The notes: generated by a model from the sequence alone, not told the origin. A stretch of DNA of 64,000 bases from Rhizobium etli CFN 42 (GCF_000092045.1 NC_007765.1:441335-505334), one strand, 5' to 3'. Counted from the stretch's first letter, positions 35,783 to 45,428 are shown. Numbers and translations: made by a program.

Positions 35783-36568
35783 ATGGAGATCGACGAATCA
35801 GACCGTTACCGCGCTCCTGCCCTCGACAAGGGCCTCGATATCCTGGAGCTGCTCGCCGGCGTCGACAGCGGCCTCACCCAGGCGGAGATCGCCAAGCGGC
35901 TCGATCGCAGCCCCAATGAATTCTATCGCATGCTCGACCGGCTGGTGCGTCGCGGTTACGTCACCCGGCTGGATGGCGATCGCTATTCACTGACGCTCAA
36001 GCTCTTCGGTCTTGCACAACTGCATGCGCCCGTGCGCCGGCTCGCTTCCTACGCCACGCCGCTGATGCGTGAGCTTGCCCAGCGTACGCGCCAGGCCAAT
36101 CATCTCGCCGTCTTTGACCGCGGCGCCGCCGTTGTCATCGCCCAGCAGGAGGCACCGGACTATTGGGGCTTCTCGATCCGCATCGGCGCCCATATCAGCC
36201 TGTTCGACACCGGTTCGGGACATGTATTGCTCGCCTTCCGCAGCGACGAGGAGCGGGAGATGATGATATCGGAACATGCGCGCAACCGCGCCGATATCGA
36301 CCTTGGCGCCGAATTTTACGATCGTCTCGACCATATCCGCGAGCGCGGCTACGAGATGATGGCAAGCGCCCAGACATCGGGCGTTTACAATTTGTCGGCG
36401 CCGGTTCTCGGGCCGGATCGGCGTTGCATCGCCGCCCTCACCTGCCCCTTTATCGCCCTTGTCAACGCGCCGTCCGCCCCCGACATCACCCAGACGATCA
36501 CGCTGGTGCAGAAGACCGCCGCTCAGCTTTCGCTGCTGGCCGGGGCGGATGTCGTCAATTCCGGCTGA
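35783..36568 (+). CDS. IclR-family transcriptional regulator
   Basis: A 261-residue regulator with an N-terminal winged helix-turn-helix (ALDKGLDILELLAG, LTQAEIAKRLDRSPNEFYRML) and a C-terminal IclR ligand-binding domain (about 90-255). ATG 35783 follows AGGAGGAAG; the upstream extension has no site. It is divergent from the fuconate genes and followed after 89 bases by the lactonase gene, so it most likely controls L-fucose or fuconate use. Confidence 0.92.
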   Translation: MEIDESDRYRAPALDKGLDILELLAGVDSGLTQAEIAKRLDRSPNEFYRMLDRLVRRGYVTRLDGDRYSLTLKLFGLAQLHAPVRRLASYATPLMRELAQRTRQANHLAVFDRGAAVVIAQQEAPDYWGFSIRIGAHISLFDTGSGHVLLAFRSDEEREMMISEHARNRADIDLGAEFYDRLDHIRERGYEMMASAQTSGVYNLSAPVLGPDRRCIAALTCPFIALVNAPSAPDITQTITLVQKTAAQLSLLAGADVVNSG

Positions 36569-36657
36569 ACAGGTGGGAGGAGCTCGAGAATTTCTATTTG
36601 AATAATTCATTCACGAGAAATAGGTTGCGGCAAAGCTCATTCCTGGAGGAGGAACGC

Positions 36658-37494
36658 GTGCTCATCGACACCCATTTGCACATCATCGACCGGTCGGCGC
36701 TTTCCTATCCCTGGCTTTCCGGTGTGCCGGCTCTCGATCATGACTTTCTCTATGAGACCTATGCCGCCGAGGCGCGGCGCTGCGGCATTACGACGGCGCT
36801 GCACATGGAGGTGGACGTCGATCCAGCCGTCATGCAGGCCGAGACCGACCACATTGCCTCTCTCGCCAAAAGGCCAGGCAACCTGATTGCCGGGGCGATT
36901 GTCTCCTGCCGTCCCGAGGAGGAAGGCTTTGCCGCCTATTTCGAGCGGCAGAAGGCCGATCCCTTCGTCAAGGGATTCCGCCGCGTGCTGCATGTCGTGC
37001 CCGACAACGTCTCGGAAGGCGCCCTGTTTCGGGACAACATCCGGCGCATCGGCGGCAGCGGCCTGACCTTCGACCTCTGCACATTGCCGCATCAGGCCGG
37101 CCGCGTCGCAGCTCTCATCGATCTCGCGCCCGACGTGCAGTTCGTACTCGATCATTGCGGCGTGCCGGATATCCGCTCCGATGCGTTCCAGCCGTGGAAA
37201 GCCGGAATATCGGAGATCGCCCGCCGGCCGAACGTGATCTGCAAGATTTCCGGCGTCGTCGCCTATGCGGAGGCGCAGACATGGACAGCGCAGACGCTGA
37301 CGCCCTATATCGAACATGTCATCGCAAACTTCGGCTGGGATCGTGTCGTCTGGGGCAGCGACTGGCCGGTCTGCACGCTCGGCGGCGGCCTTTCCACCTG
37401 GGTTGCAGCGACCCATGCTCTCATCTCCGGCAGCAGCGAGGCGGAGCGGTCGAAGCTGCTCTTCGCCAATGCCCAGCGCCTCTGGTCATTGTAA
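36658..37494 (+). CDS. amidohydrolase-family lactonase, probably L-fuconolactonase
   Basis: A 278-residue metal-dependent hydrolase of the amidohydrolase 2 family. The N-terminal IDTHLHIID metal motif, a mid-protein VLDHCG His and the C-terminal WGSDWPVC with its Asp are the expected active-site elements. The GTG start at 36658 is preceded by GGAGGAGG; the frame is open far upstream inside the IclR gene, which is a shadow. Next to fuconate dehydratase it probably opens L-fucono-lactone. Confidence 0.87.
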   Translation: MLIDTHLHIIDRSALSYPWLSGVPALDHDFLYETYAAEARRCGITTALHMEVDVDPAVMQAETDHIASLAKRPGNLIAGAIVSCRPEEEGFAAYFERQKADPFVKGFRRVLHVVPDNVSEGALFRDNIRRIGGSGLTFDLCTLPHQAGRVAALIDLAPDVQFVLDHCGVPDIRSDAFQPWKAGISEIARRPNVICKISGVVAYAEAQTWTAQTLTPYIEHVIANFGWDRVVWGSDWPVCTLGGGLSTWVAATHALISGSSEAERSKLLFANAQRLWSL

Positions 37495-37582
37495 CCTTTT
37501 GTTTACGCCGTCCAGATCCTTTGGCTGGAAGGTCCGCCGCAAACTAGCATGCTCGGCACCCTGAAATCGGATGATGTACCCC

Positions 37583-37600
37583 CCAAAAGTGCTACTTTGG
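37583..37600. promoter_or_regulatory. inverted repeat upstream of the PraR-like gene
   Basis: CCAAAAGT and ACTTTGG flank GCT about 155 bases upstream of the regulator start. It could be an autoregulatory operator. Confidence 0.35.
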
Positions 37601-37756
37601 CATGTTTTTTGCTGCTGCTAATATGAGGCGATGCAATGTTTCGGTTTGGGACGACTTACAGCCAAACAATTGCTAGCTTTGTGTGTCTCAGTTACAAGTT
37701 GTCAGACACGGATATGGCGAATAACCTCATGTCCGTGTCCTCAGGAGGGAAAACAA

Positions 37757-38161
37757 ATGAAAGAAGAACCGCACGCAGTAGATGTTCATGTCGGAAAGAC
37801 GATCCGCATACAGCGTCTGCTGCGCAAAGTTTCGCAGACGGAATTGGGCGATCGTGTCGGCGTAACGTTTCAGCAGATCCAGAAATACGAAAAAGGCTCC
37901 AACCGCGTTTCAGCCAGCATGCTGGTTGAAATCGCCGGCGCGCTGAATGTGGACGTCAGGACGTTCTTTGACGACCTGTCGACCCCTGTAACGGCTAACG
38001 ACAACCCGGCTCCCAGCGAGGAATTCGTTATTTCGCGCGAGGGTGTCCTTCTGAATGCGGCGTTCTTCTCGATCAAAAACGAAGCTCTTCGCAAGAAGAT
38101 CCTGAAGCTTGTTCAGGCAATCGCCCACACCGAACAGGTCGACGGTGAAGCGGCCGAATAG
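37757..38161 (+). CDS. PraR/PhrR-like XRE-family regulator
   Basis: A 134-residue DNA-binding protein. The N-terminal half is a Cro/C1 helix-turn-helix (VGKTIRIQRLLRKVSQTEL, then VGVTFQQIQKYEKGSNRVSA) very close in pattern to rhizobial PraR, which represses biofilm and quorum-sensing genes. The C-terminal half is short and lacks a ligand domain. ATG 37757 follows AGGAGGG. This looks like a replicon-borne paralogue; targets are unknown, though the RiPP operon lies next to it, convergently. Confidence 0.88.
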   Translation: MKEEPHAVDVHVGKTIRIQRLLRKVSQTELGDRVGVTFQQIQKYEKGSNRVSASMLVEIAGALNVDVRTFFDDLSTPVTANDNPAPSEEFVISREGVLLNAAFFSIKNEALRKKILKLVQAIAHTEQVDGEAAE

Positions 38162-38202
38162 GCCGGGTCTCCTTCACGCGATCTCAACGGACGGCATGAA
38201 GG

Positions 38203-38469
38203 TCAATGGCGATCGATCAGGATCAGATTCTCGCTAGCGTCCTTCATTGCGATCTTGGCCTTGCTGCCGAGCAGTTTCTCGAGGTTGACGTCAAGTTCCC
38301 TGTCCGGATCTATGCCGTCCCAATCGATGACGACCTGCAGCAGCGCCATGTTCGTCAGGTGCATCAGATTACGCAGCTGAAGCTTTTCAGCCTCCTCCTT
38401 GGCTGCCGACAGCAGCCGGAAGATCCTTGCGTATTCACTGCCTGTACCTTCGTTATGTTGTTCAAACAT
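38203..38469 (-). CDS. conserved-looking hypothetical protein, 88 residues
   Basis: A short soluble protein (MFEQHNEGTGSEYARIF at the start), mostly alpha-helical and rich in charged residues, without a domain I recognise. Its ATG is preceded by AAGGGGCGGGAC, a good ribosome binding site. It lies 64 bases downstream of tfuA on the same strand with no clear terminator between, so it may be the last gene of the RiPP operon. Confidence 0.65.
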   Translation of the reverse strand: MFEQHNEGTGSEYARIFRLLSAAKEEAEKLQLRNLMHLTNMALLQVVIDWDGIDPDRELDVNLEKLLGSKAKIAMKDASENLILIDRH

Positions 38470-38533
38470 TGTCCCGCCCCTTTGGCCGTGAAGCCTCAGA
38501 TTCCATCACCACTGCATCATTTCGCCGAGACCG

Positions 38534-39277
38534 TTATTCTAGCGTTACAGGAGTCACATTGCGTGTGACTTCCGCGTGCAAAAGCTCCCAATGCGAGGTT
38601 GCGGCAAAGCGCCAGTCACGATTGACGGGTGCGAATTCGTCGCGATGCAGCCACTCCAGCACCAGCCGCGCGTCGTTGCGTTTGCGTTCGACGCGGTTCT
38701 TGCGGAGAGCGGCTAGGAGGTGGTCGCGGCGCGGCTTGCGGAAATGGCACTCGTCGATCACCCTCGCATAGGTGCGCTCGGAAAAATGCAGGAAGCGACC
38801 GGAGAGCAGCAGTTTCTTGCGCTCACCCGTCGAAATCTCGCCGCAGGCATAAAGCGCATCGATCGTCGGTTCGAAATCGACCCAGGGTACGGAGAGCGGC
38901 AGCCAGCCAAGCGCCTGCGGCGCATGTACCAGCGCGACGGCCTCGTCGTCGAGCAGCCTCCCGGACTCGTAATCTTCGAAGATCGAGCCGAGGCCGACCA
39001 TCCCGAACGGAGCGCATTCCGCAGCCCGCAATGCGCCCATGCTAGCGCCGCCGGCTACGGCGACATCATGTTCAAGCGCGTAGAGAATTTCCTTGTGCCA
39101 GACCGAAGGCAGCTCGCCGAAATAGCCGTCGACGAGGCCGATCGCGGTGGCGCCATCCTCCACCGCCTTCAGGATGTCGCCGCGGGCGGCGGGCGGGCGG
39201 AAATCGATGCAAGGAGAGATATTTCTCGCTGCGGCAAGGCCGCTACCAAGGCTCGGACCGACGAACAGAACCTTCAT
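38534..39277 (-). CDS. TfuA domain protein
   Basis: A 247-residue TfuA-like protein, beginning MKVLFVGPSLG and with the conserved DILKAVEDGATAIGLVDGYFG and VAVAGGASMGALRAAECAPFG segments. TfuA proteins act with YcaO enzymes; in archaeal McrA and in thioviridamide-type pathways the pair puts thioamides into a peptide backbone, TfuA probably delivering sulfur. The start codon overlaps the ycaO stop (ATGA), showing tight coupling. Confidence 0.9.
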   Translation of the reverse strand: MKVLFVGPSLGSGLAAARNISPCIDFRPPAARGDILKAVEDGATAIGLVDGYFGELPSVWHKEILYALEHDVAVAGGASMGALRAAECAPFGMVGLGSIFEDYESGRLLDDEAVALVHAPQALGWLPLSVPWVDFEPTIDALYACGEISTGERKKLLLSGRFLHFSERTYARVIDECHFRKPRRDHLLAALRKNRVERKRNDARLVLEWLHRDEFAPVNRDWRFAATSHWELLHAEVTRNVTPVTLE

Positions 39278-40542
39278 GATTGGGCTCCTCTCATGGTGTT
39301 GACGGCGCGCAGGCCGAGCTGGATGTACTGACCTGATATATCGACCTCCAGGCCCGGCACGATCACCCTGACGACTGAGACCGGCAAAGCCGGATGGGCA
39401 AAGGGCACGGCGACGATCTGCCCGATCCCGCTCGCCACCAGCCGGTCGGCTATGTTGTGGATGGTCTCCTGGATCGTCGCGGCACGGCGATGGCGGCTCT
39501 GAAAGGCGCGCATCCGGCCGTCGCTCTCGCAGAGTTCGACCAGCTGCTGCATCGCCGCACTCTTGTCGAGCCGCTGATAGATGCGCGGCGAGAAATCGTC
39601 GCGGCTGCCGGCGATCGCCGTCAGCCGGCTCTGCGCCGCCTCGGTGATGGCGCGCAATGCGGCGCGCACGGGATCGCGATGGCAGCCGCAGCCGCCGCAG
39701 ACATGCGACCAGCGCGCGTCGACGCGGTCGGAAAGATTGCCCGGCATGATGACGGCCAGAAAAGCCGGAACGCCGACATCGGTGGTCATGTCGATGAGCA
39801 GCAGCCGCATGCCGGCGCGGGTGATCCGGTCGGTCATGACGTCGATGACCGCATCGTCGAAGGAGGCGGGGTCGATGCGGCTCTCCTGGAGGCGCTGCGG
39901 TGATTTCAGCTGGGTCAGAGCCCAGGCGTCGCGCTCGACCAGCTCGCAAAGGCCGTGCAGAACCGCTTCGGACGGCGTATTGCCGGAGGCAAGCCCATCG
40001 CTCGACTGCTCGAAGCCCGGCGGCCGCTCGCCGCGATGGTCGAGGCCGACGAGCCACCAGGGGACAAAGACGCTGCTGCCGGACAGAATGTCGAGGCCAG
40101 AGCACCAAGGGATGGGGTCACCGCCGATGTCATCGGGTGCGCATCGTGCGACATTGTCGAGATCGATCATGGCGGCGCGTTCCGCCCGCATGCTCTCCAC
40201 CGTCGCCTTCGTCAGGTCGGCAGGCGCAATTTCCGCGATTCGCGTCTCGATCGCCTCCATGGCGGCCGAGGCCATGGCGGCATCATTGTCGATGCCTTTG
40301 CCCTGGAAGACCGAAAGCGTGTGGCTGTTCGGCCTCGTCGCAAAGGCGACTGGGATGTTCAGAACGTCGAGGGCGGTCAGCAGGCCGACGCGCGTGATGC
40401 CGAATCCGCGCAGATGCGGCCGGATGGCTGCAAGTGTCTGCGCCGGCATGACTGCGCGGTCGTGATATTCGCTGACGCCGGCGGATGATCGTTTGAGATC
40501 AGCGGCTAGCGTTTCAAGGTCGGCAAAGGCGGACATTCCCAT
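39274..40542 (-). CDS. YcaO-domain protein (RiPP modification)
   Basis: A 422-residue YcaO enzyme, which activates peptide backbone amides with ATP. Typical segments are NSHTLSVFQGKGIDNDAAMASAAMEAIE (in two parts: sugar-phosphate-like loop and helix), SGNTPSEAVLHGLCELVERDAW with the ATP/Mg-binding Glu residues, and VDARWSHVCGGCGCHRDP. The proline-rich PxPxP C-terminus of azoline-forming YcaOs is absent, and a TfuA partner is encoded next, which favours thioamidation. It begins 7 bases after the candidate precursor gene. Confidence 0.9.
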   Translation of the reverse strand: MGMSAFADLETLAADLKRSSAGVSEYHDRAVMPAQTLAAIRPHLRGFGITRVGLLTALDVLNIPVAFATRPNSHTLSVFQGKGIDNDAAMASAAMEAIETRIAEIAPADLTKATVESMRAERAAMIDLDNVARCAPDDIGGDPIPWCSGLDILSGSSVFVPWWLVGLDHRGERPPGFEQSSDGLASGNTPSEAVLHGLCELVERDAWALTQLKSPQRLQESRIDPASFDDAVIDVMTDRITRAGMRLLLIDMTTDVGVPAFLAVIMPGNLSDRVDARWSHVCGGCGCHRDPVRAALRAITEAAQSRLTAIAGSRDDFSPRIYQRLDKSAAMQQLVELCESDGRMRAFQSRHRRAATIQETIHNIADRLVASGIGQIVAVPFAHPALPVSVVRVIVPGLEVDISGQYIQLGLRAVNTMRGAQS

Positions 40543-40549
40543 CTCGTCC

Positions 40550-40693
40550 TTAGCGGAACTTCAGGGCATGAGTCAGGTTTTCGAGGGCGTTCGCATTGAT
40601 GGTGAGTTCGTCCTGCTTCATCGCAGCCTTGGCTGCAGCCGAGAAACGCGGCTGGGACGGAATTGCGGCATTGGGTTCAACACTGGTTTTCAT
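40550..40693 (-). CDS. candidate RiPP precursor peptide, 47 residues
   Basis: A short gene directly upstream of ycaO (7-base gap), with ribosome binding site GGAGAT 6 bases before its ATG. The peptide starts MKTSVEPNAAIPSQPRF, has an Ala/Lys-rich middle (SAAAKAAMKQ) and ends ALENLTHALKFR. It has no Cys, and few Ser or Thr in the C-terminal part, so azole formation is improbable while backbone thioamidation would not need them. Size, position and leader-like composition suit a precursor; no family match is claimed. Confidence 0.72.
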   Translation of the reverse strand: MKTSVEPNAAIPSQPRFSAAAKAAMKQDELTINANALENLTHALKFR

Positions 40694-40755
40694 TGTCCAT
40701 CTCCAATGGGATAGGCAGCGGGCTGCCGTTAACCATTGAAGAGGAACACTGCCGG

Positions 40756-40783
40756 CGTCATTTAAGCGTTACAGGCTTCGTTA
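40756..40783 (-). promoter_or_regulatory. three direct repeats upstream of the precursor gene
   Basis: On the minus strand TAACG, TAACG and TGACG lie at 40779-40783, 40767-40771 and 40756-40760, 11-12 bases apart. SARP/BTAD regulators commonly bind short direct repeats at about one helical turn, and such a regulator is encoded just upstream. Confidence 0.4.
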
Positions 40784-40796
40784 AAAGGCCGCATAA

Positions 40797-42752
40797 TCAG
40801 GGAAGTCCTGCCAGGTGCAGGCCATGAATCAGCGTTTCCGTGTAGCGAGGATCGCGATCGGGAACGAAATGGCGGATGTCCTCGCTGCGGAAATCCGGAA
40901 AATTATCCAGAACGACGCTCGCATAACCGCCAGCCTTTTTCATATCCCCCGCCATGGCGTGGGCGGCTGCGAGTAACCGGGCGGTCGCCTGCTTGGACTT
41001 CACCGGTTCAAGCGCCTCGATCGCCTGTTGGTATTCTCCGCGATCGAAGTGAATCCCGCCACGATTCCAGTAGTAATAATCGGGCGGCAGCGGATTGAGC
41101 TTGAAGGCCGCGTTGTTCAGGTCCAGCGCTTTGTCAAAGTCGCCGTAGTGGCACAGCGCATCGGCGTAGTCGGCGAGGATGTCGGCATCGTTGGGATTGA
41201 GATCCTGCGCCTGCTGGAAATAGTCCAGGCTTTCGTCGAAACGGCGGCGGTACAGCGCCACGAAACCCAACTCGCGGTAGGCCCTGCCGCTGTTCGGATC
41301 GGACTGCTGCGCCTGCCGGGCGGCGCCATTCGCCTCGTCGAGCAGTTCGGTGTCCTGCATGCCGCGGATCAGCCATTCCATGCCGAGCGCACGCGACACG
41401 CCGGCGTGGGCGGCCGAAAAATTCTCGTAACGATTGAGCGAGGATTTGAACCATTTGCGCGCCTGACGCAGATGCTGCAGGTCGGTCTGGGCGATCAGCC
41501 GCTTGCCTTCCAGATAGAGACGGTAGGCGGATGGCGGCGCATCGCCGATCGGCATCGCCAGCTCGTGGCGTTCGACGGTGTCGGCGAGCGAGGAGACGAT
41601 GCGCCGTGTCAGATGCGCGAAGGATTCACTGATCTTCTGCATGACCAGCGGCAATTCCAGAGCCCAGATCACCTCCGATGTCGTCGTCCGCGTCAGACGG
41701 CAGGTCGCATAGACATCCTCGTCGCGGCCCTGGATGGTGACGTAAACCGCATAGTCGAAGCTGAGGTCGAGCGGGCGGGGCACGGCACGGGCCGGATCGA
41801 CCGAACGGCTGAGGATTTCGAGGCTCGTATGGGCTGCGATCACCCTGAAGCCGCGCTGCTGGCTGAGGCCGATGGTGACGTCCTCAAGCAAGGCCCTGCC
41901 GACGCGCTCCATCAGCGGATCGGTGAAAATGCTTTCCGGCGGCAGGATGATGATCCGCGGCTGGCCGAGCAGATCGGCGAAGCCACTCGGCCCAGCCGAT
42001 GGACGTTCGGCCGCAGCGGGCTGAGCTGCCGGGATCAGGCCGAGTTCGCGGGCGAGCGCGGTGGTGCTTTCCTCCGGCTCGGCGTCGAACTCGTCCTTCA
42101 GCTGGCTTTTGCACTTCAGATAAGTTTGGCGCGCCGCGGCCGGATCGTTCATCCTGACATAAGTGCGCATCAGGGCCCGATAGGCCGTCTCGCTGGCGGG
42201 GTCGAGCTCCAGCAGGCGACGGGCAAAGGCCACCTGCTCTTCATCCGATCTGTCTTCAGCGGTTTCCACCAGCCGGGTCAGATGGGCGGCGCGCAATTCG
42301 TCGACGCGCTGGCGCTCGAAAGTCAGCCAGTCCTCGGCGCCCTGCGTCGGCGACTTGGCGCTTTCGAGCAATTCGCCATTGAGAATGTCGCCGTCTTCGG
42401 CTGCGAGCGGCCCTTTCTGCTTCAGCATATGGACGTCGACTTCCCAGCCGTCGGCAAGCCCGATATGGGTTCGGGTCGCTTTCAGCAGCGGCGGCAGGGC
42501 GGCGGGAATGCTTTGCTCGATGCGCGCCAGCAGCTGGCGCAGACTGCCTGCGCGTTTTTCCGGCGCTTCCGATTGCCAGAGCTGCCGTCTGATGGTTTCG
42601 CGGTCGAGTTCGAGATTGGCTTCGGCGGCGAGCATGGCGAAGAGAAAATAAGACTTCTCCGGCAAGGGGAGTTCCCTCCCCGCTGCCAGCAATCGCGGTC
42701 TTCCGAGCAGGCAGAGCCTGTTCGTCGACATCTGTCCGGATGTCCGTTGCAT
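40797..42752 (-). CDS. BTAD-domain (SARP-like) regulator with TPR repeats
   Basis: A large regulator of about 651 residues. The N-terminal region (LCLLGRPRLL, ELPLPEKSYFLFAMLA) is an OmpR-like winged helix, followed by a bacterial transcriptional activation domain (about 110-240: ETAYRALMRTYVRMNDPAAA). The middle resembles the beta-domain seen in adenylate cyclase-like TPR activators (RIIILPPESIFTDPL), and the C-terminal third has several TPR units (FSAAHAGVSRALG, FDESLDYFQQAQDLNPNDAD). It lies directly upstream of the precursor-ycaO-tfuA genes on the same strand, suggesting it activates them. The start is uncertain: 42752, 42731 or a GTG at 42791. Confidence 0.82.
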   Translation of the reverse strand: MQRTSGQMSTNRLCLLGRPRLLAAGRELPLPEKSYFLFAMLAAEANLELDRETIRRQLWQSEAPEKRAGSLRQLLARIEQSIPAALPPLLKATRTHIGLADGWEVDVHMLKQKGPLAAEDGDILNGELLESAKSPTQGAEDWLTFERQRVDELRAAHLTRLVETAEDRSDEEQVAFARRLLELDPASETAYRALMRTYVRMNDPAAARQTYLKCKSQLKDEFDAEPEESTTALARELGLIPAAQPAAAERPSAGPSGFADLLGQPRIIILPPESIFTDPLMERVGRALLEDVTIGLSQQRGFRVIAAHTSLEILSRSVDPARAVPRPLDLSFDYAVYVTIQGRDEDVYATCRLTRTTTSEVIWALELPLVMQKISESFAHLTRRIVSSLADTVERHELAMPIGDAPPSAYRLYLEGKRLIAQTDLQHLRQARKWFKSSLNRYENFSAAHAGVSRALGMEWLIRGMQDTELLDEANGAARQAQQSDPNSGRAYRELGFVALYRRRFDESLDYFQQAQDLNPNDADILADYADALCHYGDFDKALDLNNAAFKLNPLPPDYYYWNRGGIHFDRGEYQQAIEALEPVKSKQATARLLAAAHAMAGDMKKAGGYASVVLDNFPDFRSEDIRHFVPDRDPRYTETLIHGLHLAGLP

Positions 42753-43018
42753 CCCGCTTCTCACCCCTGAAGACCAGACGCGCATACGCACCGGTCAGGA
42801 ACATGTTAGAGCGATAATAGGCCCGCGCATAGCGCAAAAAGAAGTTTTTACACCGAATATTTGCATTTTCTCACATAAGCGGCCGGAAATGCTTGCCAAC
42901 ACTTTGCCCCCGACGTGATTTTGATCCGTTATTCCAGCCGTTGCGGCCTCTACAGCCGCAACCAACAGCGACCGATCCTGATCGATCACAGCATCGGCGC
43001 GATCTATTTGGCGCTGGT

Positions 43019-43885
43019 TTATGCCGCGCCGGCGGCCTCGACGAAATCGAGGCCGATATCCAGCACGGGCGCGCTGTGCGTCAGCCAACCGACCGAAATA
43101 AGGTCGACGCCGGAAGCGGCGATTGCAGCGGCCGTTGCCGGCGTCACCCGGCCCGATGCCTCAGTGATTGCCCGCCCGGCAACGATGGCGACCGCCTCGC
43201 GCAGCTGGTCCGGCGTCATATTGTCGAGCAGAACGGCATCGACACCGACGGCCATCGCCTCCTGCAGCTGATCGAGCCTGTCCACTTCGACCTCGATCTT
43301 GACCAGATGACCGACGCCGGCCCGCGCCCGGCGGATCGCCTCGGCAACGCCGCCTGATATGGCCACGTGGTTGTCCTTGATCAGCACCGCGTCATAAAGC
43401 GCGAAACGGTGGTTCATGCCGCCGCCGGCCCGCACGGCATATTTCTCCAGCGCCCGCAGCCCTGGCGTCGTCTTGCGCGTGCAGGCGACCGAGGCCTTGG
43501 TGCCGCTGATGGCGGCGGCAATGCCGGCCGTGACGGTGGCGATGCCGGAGAGGTGGCCGAGGAAATTCAGCGCGGTGCGCTCACCGGTCAAGAGACTGCG
43601 TGACGGACCTTCGATAGTGGCGATCACGTCGCCTGATTTGACCGCATCGCCGTCCTCGATGTGGCGGCGCATGACGATTTCGGGGTCGACGAGCGTGAAG
43701 GCGAGGTCGGCCGCATCGAGGCCGGCGATCACGCCGGGCTGGCGGGCGGCCATCACCACCGTGGAGCGGTGATCTGAGGGAATGACCGACGCCGAGGTGA
43801 TGTCGCCGGCAAGGCCGAGATCTTCGAGCAGGGCTGCCCGCACCAAGGGTTCGATAATCAGACGCGGAAGCGGGGCGAGGCTCAT
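43019..43885 (-). CDS. nadC: nicotinate-nucleotide pyrophosphorylase NadC
   Basis: A 288-residue quinolinate phosphoribosyltransferase, the third step of de novo NAD synthesis. Conserved segments include LEDLGLAGDITS, TRKTTPGLRALEKYAVRAGGG (in part) and HRFALYDAVLIKDNH. ATG 43885 is preceded by AGGAGC inside the end of nadB; the longer frame to 43930 overlaps nadB and was not used. It is the last gene of nadABC. Confidence 0.95.
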   Translation of the reverse strand: MSLAPLPRLIIEPLVRAALLEDLGLAGDITSASVIPSDHRSTVVMAARQPGVIAGLDAADLAFTLVDPEIVMRRHIEDGDAVKSGDVIATIEGPSRSLLTGERTALNFLGHLSGIATVTAGIAAAISGTKASVACTRKTTPGLRALEKYAVRAGGGMNHRFALYDAVLIKDNHVAISGGVAEAIRRARAGVGHLVKIEVEVDRLDQLQEAMAVGVDAVLLDNMTPDQLREAVAIVAGRAITEASGRVTPATAAAIAASGVDLISVGWLTHSAPVLDIGLDFVEAAGAA

Positions 43886-43886
43886 G

Positions 43887-45428
43887 TCAGGCGCTCCTGG
43901 CCAGCGAATAGGGCGGTGTGGCGCGGGCAATCTCCAGCGCTTGGGAAAGGCGCATCCGGCGGCGCTTGATATCGGCGAGCTTCAGAGGAAAATCGGTGCG
44001 GGCATGGGCGCCGCGCGATTCCATCCGCAGACCGGCAAAGACGGCGATCAGAAGCGCGACGATGGCCGGATCGGCGGCCGGGCCGTCACTTTCGGCAAGC
44101 GGCAGCAGGGCGGCAATTGCGTCCTGGACGGCACCCCCATTGCGCAGCACGCCGAGATGGCGCGAGACGACCGGGCGGACCAGCGATGCGTCGGCCAGCG
44201 CCGGCAGCCTTTCGGATTGCAAGGGACTGCCGGTTCGTGCCGGCATGCCCGCTACGTCGCGCGCCGCCCGCATGCCCATCACCGCCGCTTCCAGCAGCGA
44301 ATTGCTGGCCAGCCGGTTTGCGCCGTGCAGGCCGGTCGAGGCCGCCTCCCCGGCAACCCAGAGGCCGGGAACGGAGCTGCGGCCATTGGCATCGGTTGCG
44401 ACGCCGCCCATGTGGTAGTGAACGGCCGGGCGCACCGGAATGAGGTCTTTCGCCGGATCGATTCCGGCTTCGCCGCAAAGGGCTGCGATCACAGGGAAGC
44501 GTGGAGCGAACCGGCTGCCGAGCGCGTCGCGGGCATCGAGGAAGACCCTGCCGCCGCGGGCGATCTCGGCACTGATGGCGCGCGCCACCACATCGCGCGG
44601 CGCAAGCTCGGCGCCCGGGATGCGGGCCATGAACCGTTCACCGCTTTCATTGACGAGCAGAGCCCCCTCGCCGCGCACCGCCTCGCTGACCAGCGCCAAG
44701 GGCCTGCGGCGAGAATCGAGCGCCGTCGGATGGAACTGCACGAATTCCATGTCGGCAAGTTCCGCACCCGCCCGTGCCGCGAGCGCAATCCCCTGGCCGA
44801 AATTGCCGATCGGATTGGTGGTCGCATCATAAAGGCCGCCGATACCGCCGGTGGCGAGTACCACCTTCGCGGTCGGCAGGATGGCTGCCCCATCCGCGGT
44901 CGCGCAGAGCAGGCCGGCGACCTCCTCGCCGTCCATCAGAATCCGCCGCGCTTCGAAGCCTTCGAGCATTGAAATGGCAGGCGACTGCGCCACGGCCCGT
45001 ACCAATGCGGCGATGATTGCCGCACCCGAGCCATCGCCTTCGGCATGGACGATGCGGCGGCGGTTATGGGCCGCCTCCAATCCGAGCGAGAATTCTCCCG
45101 TCGCATTGCGGTCGAAGCGCACGCCGGCCTGTTCCAGCGCGGCAATTGCTGCCGGTGCCTCGGCAATGATGCCCGCCGCGACGGTCCGGTCGCAGAGCCC
45201 GTCGCCGGCAGCAAGCGTATCCGCCAGATGAAGCGCCGCACTGTCGTCGGCGCCGATGCTGGCGGCAATGCCGCCCTGCGCCCAGGCGCTCGATGTTTCG
45301 GCGCCGAGGGCGGCGCGGGTGACGATGACGGAGGGTTCCGGCGCCAGCGTCAGTGCCGTCATCAGCCCGGCGAGGCCGCTGCCGACGATGACGGTGCGCC
45401 CGGCAAGATGATCGAGACGTTCGCTCAT
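43887..45428 (-). CDS. nadB: L-aspartate oxidase NadB
   Basis: A 513-residue FAD enzyme that oxidises L-aspartate to iminoaspartate. The FAD motif [14 protein letters not shown] is at the N-terminus, [20 protein letters not shown] and the succinate dehydrogenase-type [16 protein letters not shown] and [16 protein letters not shown] segments follow. It supplies the substrate for NadA, whose gene overlaps the nadB start by 4 bases. Confidence 0.96.
   Translation of the reverse strand: MSERLDHLAGRTVIVGSGLAGLMTALTLAPEPSVIVTRAALGAETSSAWAQGGIAASIGADDSAALHLADTLAAGDGLCDRTVAAGIIAEAPAAIAALEQAGVRFDRNATGEFSLGLEAAHNRRRIVHAEGDGSGAAIIAALVRAVAQSPAISMLEGFEARRILMDGEEVAGLLCATADGAAILPTAKVVLATGGIGGLYDATTNPIGNFGQGIALAARAGAELADMEFVQFHPTALDSRRRPLALVSEAVRGEGALLVNESGERFMARIPGAELAPRDVVARAISAEIARGGRVFLDARDALGSRFAPRFPVIAALCGEAGIDPAKDLIPVRPAVHYHMGGVATDANGRSSVPGLWVAGEAASTGLHGANRLASNSLLEAAVMGMRAARDVAGMPARTGSPLQSERLPALADASLVRPVVSRHLGVLRNGGAVQDAIAALLPLAESDGPAADPAIVALLIAVFAGLRMESRGAHARTDFPLKLADIKRRRMRLSQALEIARATPPYSLARSA

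Noticed and set aside
41028..42770. 580-codon open frame on the plus strand
   Set aside because: Antisense of the BTAD/TPR regulator, which has recognisable domains.
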